Positions 44,189-53,199 of a DNA stretch of 64,000 nucleotides are shown one piece after another. The stretch covers positions 62,001 through 126,000 of the forward strand of contig NZ_LQIV01000042.1 of the NCBI RefSeq assembly GCF_001500125.1, read 5' to 3'. Under the pieces are notes generated by a model. That model was not told where the DNA came from and did not search any database. It saw only the letters and a list, made by a program, of their open reading frames with translations. Position numbers and translations under genes: made by a program. Position 1 is the first letter of the stretch. The number at the start of each line of letters is the position of its first letter. The stretch comes from Mycobacterium sp. IS-1742 (lineage in GTDB: Bacteria; Actinomycetota; Actinomycetes; Mycobacteriales; Mycobacteriaceae).

Positions 44189-45752
44189 CTTCACGGTCGA
44201 CCGGTTGCTGCGCCGCAACGCCGCCGCACATCCGGACAAGCTCGCCGTCATCGACCCGGCGTCGCGGGTGACGCACGCCGAGCTCGAGCGCACCACGCAC
44301 GCGCTGGCCGCGAGCCTCGCCGGCGCGGGCGTCGGTAAGGGAACACGTGTCGGGCTCATCATGCCCAACAGCGCGCAGTGGGTCCGGATCGCGTTGGCGC
44401 TGACCCGGATCGGTGCGGTCCTGGTACCGCTGAGCACGCTGCTGGCGCCGCGCGAACTGGTCGCCCAGCTGCGCACCGCGGCGGTGCAGACACTGATCAC
44501 CGTCGAGGAGTTCCGTGGCCACCGCTACCTCGACGACCTGTGCGCCGAGCTGGCGGTGCCCCGACTCGACGAACCGCTCCACCATCGCGACCTCCCGGCA
44601 TTGCGCCGAATCCGGACCCCTGAGCGGCTGACCGCCGGCGGGGCCGTCACCGAGGAGTTCGTCGATGCGCTCGCCGACGCGGTGACACCCAGCGACACCC
44701 TCGCCGTGATGTTCACCTCCGGGAGCAGCGGGCCCCCCAAGGGTGTGGTGCACTCACACGGCAACGCGCTCGGCGCCGTCGCCGCGGGCCTGCACGCCCG
44801 CTGCATCGACGCGGACACCCGGCTGTACCTGCCGATGCCGTTCTTCTGGGTCGGCGGGTTCGGCAGCGGGGTGCTCTCGGCGCTGGTGGCCGGGGCGACG
44901 CTGGTCACCGAACTCATCCCGCAACCGGAGTCGACGCTGCGGTTACTCGAGGCCGAACGCGTCACACTGTTCCGCGGTTGGCCGGATCAGGCCGAAGCGC
45001 TGGCGCGGCAACGACATTCGGTGGGCGCAGACCTGTCGGCGCTGCGGCCGGGCAGTCTCGAGGCGCTGCTGCCGCCCGACCAGCGAAGCCGACCGGGTGC
45101 GCGGGCGAAGCTGTTCGGGATGACCGAGGCGTTCGGCCCCTACTGCGGCTACCGCGCCGACACGGACATGCCCGAGACCGCATGGGGCAGCTGCGGCCTG
45201 CCGTTCGCCGGCATGGATCTGCGCATCGTCGACCCCGATTCCGGTGACCCGGTGGAGATCGGCGAGATCGGTGAGATCCAGATCCGCGGACCGCATGTCA
45301 TGCGCGGCATCTGCGGGCGCAGCCGGGAAGAGGTGTTCACCGCCGACGGGTTCTACCCCACCGGCGACCTCGGCCGTCTCGACGACGACGGGTTCATGTT
45401 CTACCACGGGCGCTCCGACGACATGTTCAAGGTCAGCGGCGCCACCGTCTACCCCAGCGAGGTCGAGGCGGCGCTGCGCACGCTCGACGGCGTCGCCGCC
45501 GCCTACGTCACCGATGTGCCTGCCGCGGGCGCCGACCGGGTGGGCGCCGCGGTGGTCTGCGACCGCCCGACGACGGTCGACGCTCTGCGGGCCGACGCCG
45601 GAAAGGTCCTGAGCGCCTTCAAGGTGCCGACGGTATGGCTGCTGCTCGAGGACGACGACGCCGTCCCGCGCAAGGCGACCGGGAAGGTCGACGTGCGGGC
45701 CCTGCGCGATCTGCTTGCCGGCGCGATCACTGCACCACGCCGCGGGTCTTGA
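44175..45752 (+). CDS. AMP-forming acyl-CoA synthetase (5)
   Basis: A 525-residue acyl-CoA ligase with the phosphate loop FTSGSSGPPKGVVHSH, the adenine region LFGMTEAFGPY, the hinge GDLGRLDDDG and the C-terminal KATGKVDVRAL lysine. The GTG start has a GGAGGTG site within the preceding gene. It is the last gene of the crotonase-ligase operon. Its 3' end overlaps the convergent GntR gene by 26 bases, marking the edge of the palindrome-controlled island. Confidence 0.87.
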   Translation: MSNGDFTVDRLLRRNAAAHPDKLAVIDPASRVTHAELERTTHALAASLAGAGVGKGTRVGLIMPNSAQWVRIALALTRIGAVLVPLSTLLAPRELVAQLRTAAVQTLITVEEFRGHRYLDDLCAELAVPRLDEPLHHRDLPALRRIRTPERLTAGGAVTEEFVDALADAVTPSDTLAVMFTSGSSGPPKGVVHSHGNALGAVAAGLHARCIDADTRLYLPMPFFWVGGFGSGVLSALVAGATLVTELIPQPESTLRLLEAERVTLFRGWPDQAEALARQRHSVGADLSALRPGSLEALLPPDQRSRPGARAKLFGMTEAFGPYCGYRADTDMPETAWGSCGLPFAGMDLRIVDPDSGDPVEIGEIGEIQIRGPHVMRGICGRSREEVFTADGFYPTGDLGRLDDDGFMFYHGRSDDMFKVSGATVYPSEVEAALRTLDGVAAAYVTDVPAAGADRVGAAVVCDRPTTVDALRADAGKVLSAFKVPTVWLLLEDDDAVPRKATGKVDVRALRDLLAGAITAPRRGS

Positions 45753-46395
45753 GGTGCTCGATGAGCGGTTCGGCGCCGGACGCCAGATGTTCCGACATCG
45801 CGGTCCGCGCCGAGGTGTCGTCGCGCTCGGCCAGCGCGGACAACAGCTGCCGGTGGTGCCGCATCGACTCGGCGGGCCAGCTCTCGATCGTGGGGAACAC
45901 CGACTCCGGGGCGTAACGGGTGATGAGCGACATCATCTGCGCGAGCTTGGGTGAGTCCGCCGCGACGTTGATCGCCCGGTGGAACTCGTGGTTGAGCCGC
46001 ACCGCACCTTCGCCGTCGTCGCGCCGGTAGGCGTCTTCGAGCGCATCCTGGATCGCGGTGAGAGCACGCAGTTGCTCCTCGGTGATGTTGTGCGCCGCAC
46101 GGGCGGCCAGTTCACCGCCGACATATGCTTGCACGTTCGACACGTCGGTGATGTCGCGGCCCGTGACCGGCAGCACGACGAAGCCGCGCCGAGGCTGTTG
46201 GGCGAGAAGCCCTTCGGCGCGCAACTCGAACAGCGCCTCACGCACCGGCGTCACACTCACCCCCAGTTCGGAGGCCAGTTGCTCGAGCCGGATGTAGCCG
46301 CCCGCCGGGTAGGTGCCGTCGAAGATCCGCCGACGGACGAACCGCGCGACGTCCTCCGACAGCTGGGGGCGGGCCGCAAAATCGGGTGCGGACAT
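45727..46395 (-). CDS. GntR-family regulator, FCD subfamily
   Basis: A 222-residue GntR repressor. The winged-helix domain lies at about residues 10-75 (LEQLASELGVSVTPVREAL), followed by the helical FCD ligand domain with metal-type residues in NHEFHRAIN and the final histidine region MSEHLASG. It is the last gene of the SDR-thiolase-FadE operon, starting one base after the FadE stop. It probably controls that operon, perhaps through the AT-rich near-palindrome at 49593, and responds to a small organic acid. Confidence 0.87.
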   Translation of the reverse strand: MSAPDFAARPQLSEDVARFVRRRIFDGTYPAGGYIRLEQLASELGVSVTPVREALFELRAEGLLAQQPRRGFVVLPVTGRDITDVSNVQAYVGGELAARAAHNITEEQLRALTAIQDALEDAYRRDDGEGAVRLNHEFHRAINVAADSPKLAQMMSLITRYAPESVFPTIESWPAESMRHHRQLLSALAERDDTSARTAMSEHLASGAEPLIEHLKTRGVVQ

Positions 46396-46396
46396 G

Positions 46397-47587
46397 TCAG
46401 ATCCGGTAGTCGGCGAGCAGACGCTTGCTGATGATGTTCTTCTGGATCTCGCTGGTGCCCTCTCCGATGAGCAGGAACGGCGCGTCGCGCATCAGCCGCT
46501 CGATCTCGTACTCCTTGGAGTAGCCGTAGCCGCCGTGGATGCGGAAACTCTGCTGGGTCACCTCCGCGCAGAACTCGCTGGCGAGGTACTTCGCCATCCC
46601 GGCGGCGACGTCGTTGCGCTCACCGGAGTCCTTGAGGCGGGCGGCGTTGACCATCATCAGATGCGCCGCTTCGACTTTCGTCGCCATCTCGGCCAGCTGG
46701 AAGGCGATGGCCTGATGGTCGGCGATCGGCTTGCCGAACGTCTGGCGCTGCTGGGCGTAGCGCACCGCGAGTTCGAATGCGCGCAACCCGACGCCGCAGG
46801 CCCTGGCCGACACGTTGACCCGCCCGACCTCGACGCCGTCCATCATCTGGAAGAAGCCCTGCCCGGGCTGCTCGCCGAGGATGTCGGCGGCCTTCGCGCG
46901 GTAGCCGTCGAAGATGAGTTCGGTGGTGTCGATGCCCTTGTATCCCAGCTTGTCGAGCTTGCCGGGGATCGTCAGGCCCGGCACCACCTCACCGAACCCC
47001 GTCGGCTTCTCGACCAGGAATGCGGTGAGGTTGCGGTGCGGTTTGTCAGCGCCCTCGTCGGTGCGCACCAACGCGGCGACCAGAGTGGAACTGCCACCGT
47101 TGGTCAGCCACATCTTCTGGCCGTCGATCACGTAGTCCTCGCCGTCACGGCGGGCGCGGGTACGGATCGCGGCGACGTCGGAGCCCAGTTCGGGTTCCGA
47201 CATGGAGAACGCGCCCCTGGTCTCACCGGTGGCCATGCGCGCCAGGAACCGCTGCTTCTGCTCGTCGGTGCCGTGCTGACGGATCATGTAGGCGACGATG
47301 AAGTGGGTGTTGATGACGCCCGAGACGCTCATCCACCCGCGGGCGAGTTCTTCGACGCACAGCGCATAGGTCAGCAGCGATTCCCCGAGGCCGCCGTATT
47401 CCTCGGGGATCATCAGGCCGAACAGGCCCATCTCGCGCATCGCGTCGACGATCTCCTGCGGATAGGTGTCGGAGTGCTCGAGTTCCTGGGCGTTCGGGAT
47501 GATCTCCTTGTCGACGAACTGGCGCACGGTGGAGACGATCTCGGTCTGGAACTCGGTCAGCCCCAGGGTCTGGGCGAGTCTGGTCAT
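46397..47587 (-). CDS. Acyl-CoA dehydrogenase, canonical (FadE)
   Basis: A 396-residue homomeric-type acyl-CoA dehydrogenase. It has AFSMSEPELGSDVA and MWLTNGGSSTL in the FAD domain and the catalytic glutamate Glu376 in GEGTSEIQK. ATG 47587 overlaps the thiolase stop (ATGA); the open frame further upstream is a shadow of that gene. The family includes branched-chain and glutaryl-type dehydrogenases. It belongs to the second beta-oxidation block with its own regulator. Confidence 0.9.
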   Translation of the reverse strand: MTRLAQTLGLTEFQTEIVSTVRQFVDKEIIPNAQELEHSDTYPQEIVDAMREMGLFGLMIPEEYGGLGESLLTYALCVEELARGWMSVSGVINTHFIVAYMIRQHGTDEQKQRFLARMATGETRGAFSMSEPELGSDVAAIRTRARRDGEDYVIDGQKMWLTNGGSSTLVAALVRTDEGADKPHRNLTAFLVEKPTGFGEVVPGLTIPGKLDKLGYKGIDTTELIFDGYRAKAADILGEQPGQGFFQMMDGVEVGRVNVSARACGVGLRAFELAVRYAQQRQTFGKPIADHQAIAFQLAEMATKVEAAHLMMVNAARLKDSGERNDVAAGMAKYLASEFCAEVTQQSFRIHGGYGYSKEYEIERLMRDAPFLLIGEGTSEIQKNIISKRLLADYRI

Positions 47588-48798
47588 GACGCCACTCGCT
47601 CGAAGACCGCGGCCAGGCCCTGCCCTCCGCCGATACACATCGTCATCAGCCCGTAGCGGCCCTGCCTGCGGGTCAGTTCGCGGGCCAGCGTGGCGAGCAT
47701 CCGTCCGCCGGTCGCCCCCACCGGGTGTCCGAGCGAGATCCCCGACCCGTGCACGTTGGTGCGCTCCATGTCGGCGGCGGTGAACTTCCACTCCCGCATG
47801 ACGGCGAGCGCCTGTGCGGCGAACGCCTCGTTCAGTTCGATCAGGTCGACGTCGGCCAGGTCCAGGCCCGCCCTGGCCAACGCGGCCTCGGTCGCGGGCA
47901 CCGGCCCGATGCCCATCACGTTCGGCGCCACCCCGGCCACGCCCCACGACACCAGCCGCACCAGCGGGGTCAGCCCGAGTCCGGCCGCCTTCTCCGGCGT
48001 GGTGACCACGCACATCGACGCCGCGTCGTTCTGGCCGCTGGCATTGCCGGCGGTCACCGTCGCCTCCGGATCCTGTTTCCCCAAAACGGGTTTGAGCCGT
48101 CCGAGGGTCTCCAGCGTCGTATCCGCGCGGGGATGCTCGTCGGTGTCGACGACGTCCTCGCCACGTCGGGTGCGCACGGTCACCGGGATGATCTCCTCGG
48201 CGAAGACGCCGTTCTTCTGGGCGGCGACCGCCCGCTGATGCGAGGCGACCGCCAGTTCGTCCTGTTCGGCCCTGGAGATGCCGTATTCGCGGCGCAGGTT
48301 CTCCGCGGTCTCGAGCATGCCGCCCGGGACCGGGTGGTTCCTGCCTCCCGCCGTGGTCCGTCCGCGGGCCAGGGCATCGTGCACGGCCACCCCGCCGCGG
48401 GCGCCTCCCCAGCGCATGTCGGTCGAATAGAACACCACGTTGCTCATGCTCTCCGCGCCGCCCGCGACCACCACGTCGTTGTTGCCGCTGCCGACCTGCA
48501 GGCAGGCCTGCACCACCGACTGCAGCCCCGATCCGCAGCGACGGTCCACCTGCATACCGGGCACGGTGACCGGAAGACCGGAGTCCAGGGCCACCACCCG
48601 TCCGATGGCGGGCGCCTCGCTGCTCGGATAGCAGTGCCCGAGGACGACGTCGTCGACCACCGCGGGATCGATTCCGGTGCGGTCGAGTAGACCCGTGAGG
48701 GCGGCCACCGCGAGTTCGACGGCGGTGAGGTCCTTGAACATGCCGCCGTACCGCCCGATGGGGGTGCGAACGGGTTCGCAGATGACGGTGTCGCGCAT
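47584..48798 (-). CDS. Acetyl-CoA acyltransferase (thiolase) (2)
   Basis: A 404-residue degradative thiolase with the nucleophile Cys88 in DRRCGSG, NEAFAAQ, the histidine in LGHPVGATG and the second cysteine in CIGGGQG. The full set of residues supports thiolytic cleavage of a 3-ketoacyl-CoA. Its ATG overlaps the SDR stop by one base. With the SDR before it and the FadE after it, three of the four steps of beta-oxidation are encoded in one transcript. Confidence 0.92.
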   Translation of the reverse strand: MRDTVICEPVRTPIGRYGGMFKDLTAVELAVAALTGLLDRTGIDPAVVDDVVLGHCYPSSEAPAIGRVVALDSGLPVTVPGMQVDRRCGSGLQSVVQACLQVGSGNNDVVVAGGAESMSNVVFYSTDMRWGGARGGVAVHDALARGRTTAGGRNHPVPGGMLETAENLRREYGISRAEQDELAVASHQRAVAAQKNGVFAEEIIPVTVRTRRGEDVVDTDEHPRADTTLETLGRLKPVLGKQDPEATVTAGNASGQNDAASMCVVTTPEKAAGLGLTPLVRLVSWGVAGVAPNVMGIGPVPATEAALARAGLDLADVDLIELNEAFAAQALAVMREWKFTAADMERTNVHGSGISLGHPVGATGGRMLATLARELTRRQGRYGLMTMCIGGGQGLAAVFERVAS

Positions 48799-49538
48799 CA
48801 GACGTGCCTTCCGCCGGTGACTTCGAGCACGGTTCCGGTCATGTACGACGACAGGTCCGAGGCGAGGAAGAGGGCGACCTTGGCCACCTCGGCCGGTTCG
48901 CCGGCCCGGCCCATCGGCACCTCGGCGAGTTTCTGATCCCAGATGTGTTGCGGCATGGCCTCGGTCATCGCCGACCGGATGAGACCGGGCTGGATCGCGT
49001 TGACCCGCACGCCGAGGTGCGCGAGTTCCTTCGCGGCGGCCTTCGTCATCCCGACGATCCCCGCCTTCGCCGCGGAGTAGTTGGTCTGCCCGATCAGGCC
49101 GACCTTGCCCGAGATCGACGACATGTTGACGATCGCGCCGCGCTTGTTCTCGCGCATGATCGCCGCCGCGGCCTTCAGCCCGTTCCATGTGCCCTTGAGG
49201 TGTACGGCGATCACCTGGTCGAACTGTTCCTCGGTCATCTTGCGCAGAGTCGCGTCGCGGGTGATCCCGGCGTTGTTCACCATGACGTCGAGGCCGCCGA
49301 AGCGTTCCACCGCCACGCCGACGAGCGCGTCCACCTCGTCGGCGCGGGTGACGTCGCAACGCACGGCGGTGGCCACCTCGGCCCCGCCCAGGCGTGTGGC
49401 GGCGGCCTCGGTGGCGTCGAGGTCGAGGTCGCCGAGCACCACCCGCGCCCCCTCCGACACGAAGCGCTCCGCGATCGCGAAGCCCAGTCCCTGCGCACCG
49501 CCTGTGACGACCGCGGTCTGTCCGGTCAGCAACGACAC
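48798..49538 (-). CDS. 3-oxoacyl reductase-like SDR (FabG-like)
   Basis: A 246-residue classical SDR with TGGAQGLG for cofactor binding, MVNNAGI, NMSSISG and the catalytic YSAAK. Length and motifs match FabG-type 3-ketoacyl reductases or 3-hydroxyacyl-CoA dehydrogenases. GTG 49538 has an AGGTGA site. It is the first gene of the SDR-thiolase-FadE-GntR operon, reading away from the FadE gene at 49659. In this operon it would act as the hydroxyacyl-CoA dehydrogenase of beta-oxidation. Confidence 0.88.
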   Translation of the reverse strand: MSLLTGQTAVVTGGAQGLGFAIAERFVSEGARVVLGDLDLDATEAAATRLGGAEVATAVRCDVTRADEVDALVGVAVERFGGLDVMVNNAGITRDATLRKMTEEQFDQVIAVHLKGTWNGLKAAAAIMRENKRGAIVNMSSISGKVGLIGQTNYSAAKAGIVGMTKAAAKELAHLGVRVNAIQPGLIRSAMTEAMPQHIWDQKLAEVPMGRAGEPAEVAKVALFLASDLSSYMTGTVLEVTGGRHV

Positions 49539-49592
49539 TCGATCACCTGCCTGACTTGTCGGGGCCTCCGAGGGGCCCGGTCGGCGAACATC

Positions 49593-49610
49593 ATATTTCA
49601 TATACGATAT
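49593..49610. promoter_or_regulatory. AT-rich near-palindrome in divergent promoter
   Basis: ATATTTCATATACGATAT is a partial palindrome (12 of 18 positions) in an otherwise GC-rich divergent promoter (SDR start 49538, FadE start 49659). The inner CATATACG resembles the GTATAC-type cores bound by FCD regulators. It does not match the 19-bp palindrome of the neighbouring island, so it probably marks a separate control circuit. Confidence 0.4.
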
Positions 49611-49658
49611 TGGCCGCCGGCCACCCCAGGGGCCGCCGACTGCGACTGGAGGTCGTCG

Positions 49659-50828
49659 ATGAGCGAAGTCAGTGACGAGGATTTTCGCGAGATCCTCGCG
49701 CAGACAAGGCATTTCGTCCGGACTGCCGTGGTCCCGCGCGAAACCGAGATCCTCGCCGCGGACAAGGTCCCCGACGATCTGCGCGAACAGGCGACGAAGA
49801 TGGGTCTGTTCGGTTACGCCATTCCGCAGGAATGGGGCGGGCTCGGGTTGGACCTTACGCAGGACGTCGAACTGGCCATGGAGTTCGGCTACACCTCGCT
49901 CGCGCTGCGCTCGATGTTCGGCACGAACAACGGCATCGCCGGACAGGTGCTCGTCGGCTTCGGCACCGACGAGCAGAAGAAGCAGTGGCTCGAGGGCATC
50001 GCCTCCGGTGACGTCGTCGCCTCGTTCGCGCTGACCGAACCCGGTGCGGGCTCGAACCCGGCCGGGCTGCGCACGAAAGCCGTGCGCGACGGATCCGACT
50101 GGGTCATCACCGGCCAGAAACGCTTCATCACCAACGCTCCGACGGCGGACCTGTTCGTCGTGTTCGCACGCACCCGCCCGGCCGACGCCCAGGGCGCCGG
50201 TATCGCGGTCTTCCTGGTGCCCGCCGACGCCGAGGGCGTCGAGGTCGGTGTCAAGGACGCCAAGATGGGCCAGGAGGGCGCCTGGACCGCCGACGTGAAC
50301 TTCACCGACGTCCGCGTCCCGGCAGCGGCACTCGTCGGCGGCAGTGAGGACATCGGCTACCGCGCGGCGCTGATCACCCTGGCCCGCGGGCGCGTCCACA
50401 TCGCCGCGCTGGCCGTGGGCGCCGCGCAGCGCGCGCTCGACGAATCGGTGGCCTACGCCGCGACCGCCACCCAGGGCGGCACCCCGATCGGCGAGTTCCA
50501 ACTGGTGCAGGCGATGCTGGCCGACCAGCAGACCGGGGTGATGGCCGGGCGCGCGCTCGTCCGGGACGCCGCCCTCAAGTGGGTGACCGAGGAGGATCGC
50601 CGGATCGCGCCGTCGGCCGCGAAACTCTTCTGCACCGAGATGGCCGGTCAGGTCGCCGATCTCGCGGTGCAGATCCACGGTGGCAGCGGCTACATGCGGG
50701 AGGTGCCCGTCGAGCGGATCTACCGTGACGTCCGGTTGCTGCGACTGTACGAGGGCACCAGCGAGATACAGCGCCTGATCATCGGCGGCGGTCTGGTCAA
50801 ATCCGCTCAGCGGGCGGCGAACTCGTGA
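49659..50828 (+). CDS. Acyl-CoA dehydrogenase (FadE), canonical
   Basis: A 389-residue acyl-CoA dehydrogenase. It has FALTEPGAGSNPA and WVITGQKRFITNAP in the FAD-binding domain and the catalytic glutamate Glu365 in YEGTSEIQ. ATG 49659 has a GGAGG site 7 bases upstream; the open frame before it reads through the promoter. It overlaps the next SDR by GTGA. It is divergent from the SDR-thiolase-FadE-GntR operon and likely belongs to the same pathway. Confidence 0.9.
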   Translation: MSEVSDEDFREILAQTRHFVRTAVVPRETEILAADKVPDDLREQATKMGLFGYAIPQEWGGLGLDLTQDVELAMEFGYTSLALRSMFGTNNGIAGQVLVGFGTDEQKKQWLEGIASGDVVASFALTEPGAGSNPAGLRTKAVRDGSDWVITGQKRFITNAPTADLFVVFARTRPADAQGAGIAVFLVPADAEGVEVGVKDAKMGQEGAWTADVNFTDVRVPAAALVGGSEDIGYRAALITLARGRVHIAALAVGAAQRALDESVAYAATATQGGTPIGEFQLVQAMLADQQTGVMAGRALVRDAALKWVTEEDRRIAPSAAKLFCTEMAGQVADLAVQIHGGSGYMREVPVERIYRDVRLLRLYEGTSEIQRLIIGGGLVKSAQRAANS

Positions 50829-51643
50829 CCGGCCGCCTGGCAGGCAGGGTCGCGTTCATCACCGGAGCCGCCCGCGGCCAGGGGCGCGCCCACGCGGTTC
50901 GCCTGGCCTCCGAGGGCGCCGACATCATCGCCGTGGACATCGCGGGCACGTTGCCGGACTGTGTGCCCTACGACCATGCGACACCGGAGGACCTCGCCGA
51001 GACCGTCTCGCTGGTCGAGGCGTCCGGCCGCCGCGTCGTGTCCGCGGTGGTCGACACCCGCGACCACGACGCCCTGCGCCAGACGGTCGACGACGGGGTC
51101 GCCGAACTGGGCCGACTCGACGTCATCGTCGCCAATGCCGGCATCACGGCGCCGCAGCCGTGGAACACCATCACCCCGGCGGACTTCCGCGACGTCACCG
51201 ACGTCAACATCACCGGCACCTGGAACACCGTGATGGCCGGCGCGCAGCACATCGTCGACGGCGGCGGAGGCGGGTCGATCATCCTGATCAGCTCGGCCGC
51301 CGGCCTGAAGATGCAGCCGTTCATGGTGCACTACACCGCCAGCAAGCACGCGGTCACCGGCATGGCGCGAGCGTTCGCCGCCGAACTCGGCAGGCACCGA
51401 ATCCGGGTCAACAGCCTGCATCCCGGCGCGGTCGCGACGCCGATGGGGACCGGTGACATGGTGGACGGCTTGATGCGCGCCGACGCCACCAACCCCGGGT
51501 TGATGAACATGGTGACCCCGTTCATCCCGGACATCGCGCAACCGGAGGACATCTCCGACGCGGTGGCGTGGCTGGCCAGCGACGAATCCCGGTTCGTCAC
51601 GGCCGCGGCCATCGCCGTCGACTGCGGGTCTACCCAGTTCTGA
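50825..51643 (+). CDS. Mycofactocin-coupled SDR family oxidoreductase
   Basis: A 272-residue SDR of the TIGR03971-type group, recognised by GRVAFITGAARGQGRAHA followed by an unusually long loop after the second strand. Members hold a tightly bound nicotinamide that is re-oxidised by mycofactocin rather than by free NAD, as known in mycobacteria. Catalytic residues lie in LISSAAG and HYTASK. The start overlaps the FadE stop. Its end overlaps the convergent hydrolase gene by 14 bases. Alcohol oxidation is likely, with an unknown substrate. Confidence 0.85.
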   Translation: MTGRLAGRVAFITGAARGQGRAHAVRLASEGADIIAVDIAGTLPDCVPYDHATPEDLAETVSLVEASGRRVVSAVVDTRDHDALRQTVDDGVAELGRLDVIVANAGITAPQPWNTITPADFRDVTDVNITGTWNTVMAGAQHIVDGGGGGSIILISSAAGLKMQPFMVHYTASKHAVTGMARAFAAELGRHRIRVNSLHPGAVATPMGTGDMVDGLMRADATNPGLMNMVTPFIPDIAQPEDISDAVAWLASDESRFVTAAAIAVDCGSTQF

Positions 51644-52568
51644 GCGTCTCGGTCGACGACTGCCGCGCGAAGACCCGGTCGAGGAACGCCGCCTGATCCG
51701 TCGCGGCCCTGTCGTGCCATTCGTGGCCGGGCCACACGTCGAAGTGGTCGCACGGGTAGTGGTGCACCTGCGCCCCGGCGTGTACAGCGGTCCTGGCGAC
51801 CGACTCGGCGGGCACGAACCGGTCGTAGTCGGCGATCTGGACGAGCACCGGCACCCGAATGCGCTTGGCGTCACGGGCCGTTCGGACCTTCACCAATTCG
51901 ATTCCGATCGCGGCGTCGATCTCGTTGCGCCACGTCGGACCGGCGATCGACAGGTAGCTGTCGTAGGCGCCGTCGAGCGCGAGCGCACCGGGCTGTCCCG
52001 GGCGCGCCGCCAACGGCATGAGCGAGGGTGCCCGGCCACACGCGACCGCGACACGGCTCTTGACGCCCATTAGTGACCAGCGCAGCGCAGCACCGAGGTC
52101 GCGGTGCGCGACGGCCGCCCGGCTCGCGGCCAGCCCGCTGGTGAGCGGTGTCATCGCGATGACCGCCGCGACGTCGGACCGTCCCGCCGCCACCCGGATC
52201 ACGTGGCTGCCGGAGAACGACGAGCCCCACAGCACCACCCGGCCGGGATCCACACCGGGTAGGCGCTGCGCCGCCACCACCGCCGCATGGAAGTCCTCCA
52301 ACTGGCGGATGACCGACACACTCTGACGCGGTCGGCCGTCCGAAGCACCGAATCCGCGGTAGTCGAACGTCACCACGTCGGCGCCGGCGGTGCACAACCG
52401 GTCGGCGAACGGCTTCAGGCCCGAGTCCATCGTGCCCCCGAAACCGTGCGCCATCACCACGATCGGCCGCCCGTACGGACCGCACAGCCGATCGGATTCG
52501 CTGCGGAAATGCCATGCCGCGCAGCGGGTGTCCATGGAGGAGAAGGTGATCTGCTCGGGGGCGGTCAT
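51630..52568 (-). CDS. Alpha/beta hydrolase
   Basis: A 312-residue serine hydrolase. The segments MAHGFGGTMDSGL and TFDYRGFGASDG precede the nucleophile elbow GSSFSG; the acid and histidine probably lie in IADYDRF and CDHFDVW. It is the third gene of the operon flavin monooxygenase-TetR-hydrolase, overlapping the TetR stop by ATGA. It may hydrolyse an ester or lactone produced by the monooxygenase (inference). Confidence 0.82.
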   Translation of the reverse strand: MTAPEQITFSSMDTRCAAWHFRSESDRLCGPYGRPIVVMAHGFGGTMDSGLKPFADRLCTAGADVVTFDYRGFGASDGRPRQSVSVIRQLEDFHAAVVAAQRLPGVDPGRVVLWGSSFSGSHVIRVAAGRSDVAAVIAMTPLTSGLAASRAAVAHRDLGAALRWSLMGVKSRVAVACGRAPSLMPLAARPGQPGALALDGAYDSYLSIAGPTWRNEIDAAIGIELVKVRTARDAKRIRVPVLVQIADYDRFVPAESVARTAVHAGAQVHHYPCDHFDVWPGHEWHDRAATDQAAFLDRVFARQSSTETLRTG

Positions 52569-53197
52569 GTCTCGGGGTGCTCCTCTGGGTCGGTGATGCC
52601 GTAGACCGAACTCAGCCAGACCGCCGCCGCCCCTTGGCGTAACCGGTCGGCAGGCAGGGGGCCGCCGAGGGCGAGACGCTCCAGCATGCGGTCGTTGAAC
52701 TCGATCAGTACGGTGGCCAGCACGCGGGCGTCGACGCCGTCCGGTGCGACTCCCGCGGCACGCTCGGCGCGGATCATCTCGGCGATGGAGTCGACGAACG
52801 ACTCACGCGCGTCGTCCCAGATCGATCGCACGGCCGGGCTCGACCCACGCACCTCGAGCATCGCCTGGAACAGATGTCGATGACGCTCGCACAGGTCGAA
52901 GAGGCCGGTGAGCATCGCGTGCACGCGGACTCGCGGCGAACCCGGTCCGACGGTGAGCGCCTTGTTGACCGCGAGGGTCTCGTCGAGGATGCGCTCGGTC
53001 AGCGCCGCCACGGCGGCCGCCTTGTTCTCGAAGTAGAAGTAGAACGCCGACCGCGTCAGACCGGCTTGCTGTGCCACCTCGGCGATGTTCACCGTCTCGA
53101 CGCTCGACTGCTGCAACCAACGGTCGAGCGCATCCAGGATGGCGTCGCGGCGCAGATCGCTGCGCTGCGCGGGCCGCCGATCCGTCGCCGAACGCAC
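52565..53197 (-). CDS. TetR-family regulator within the monooxygenase operon
   Basis: A 210-residue TetR repressor. The DNA-binding part covers about residues 12-60 (IAEVAQQAGLTRSAFYFYF) and the rest is a helical ligand domain. GTG 53197 lies 2 bases after the monooxygenase stop, and the longer frame upstream is a shadow. Because it is embedded in the operon, it probably represses its own transcription, with the paired TGACA-type sites at 54598-54629 as the natural target. The arrangement recalls the monooxygenase-TetR pair EthA-EthR, though the genes here are co-directional. Confidence 0.86.
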   Translation of the reverse strand: MRSATDRRPAQRSDLRRDAILDALDRWLQQSSVETVNIAEVAQQAGLTRSAFYFYFENKAAAVAALTERILDETLAVNKALTVGPGSPRVRVHAMLTGLFDLCERHRHLFQAMLEVRGSSPAVRSIWDDARESFVDSIAEMIRAERAAGVAPDGVDARVLATVLIEFNDRMLERLALGGPLPADRLRQGAAAVWLSSVYGITDPEEHPET

Positions 53198-53199
53198 TG

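Noticed and set aside
49593..49610. Additional member of the 19-bp palindrome family
   Set aside because: It shares AT-richness but not the TACTGTAA/TTACAGTA arms; it is listed only as a separate regulatory candidate.
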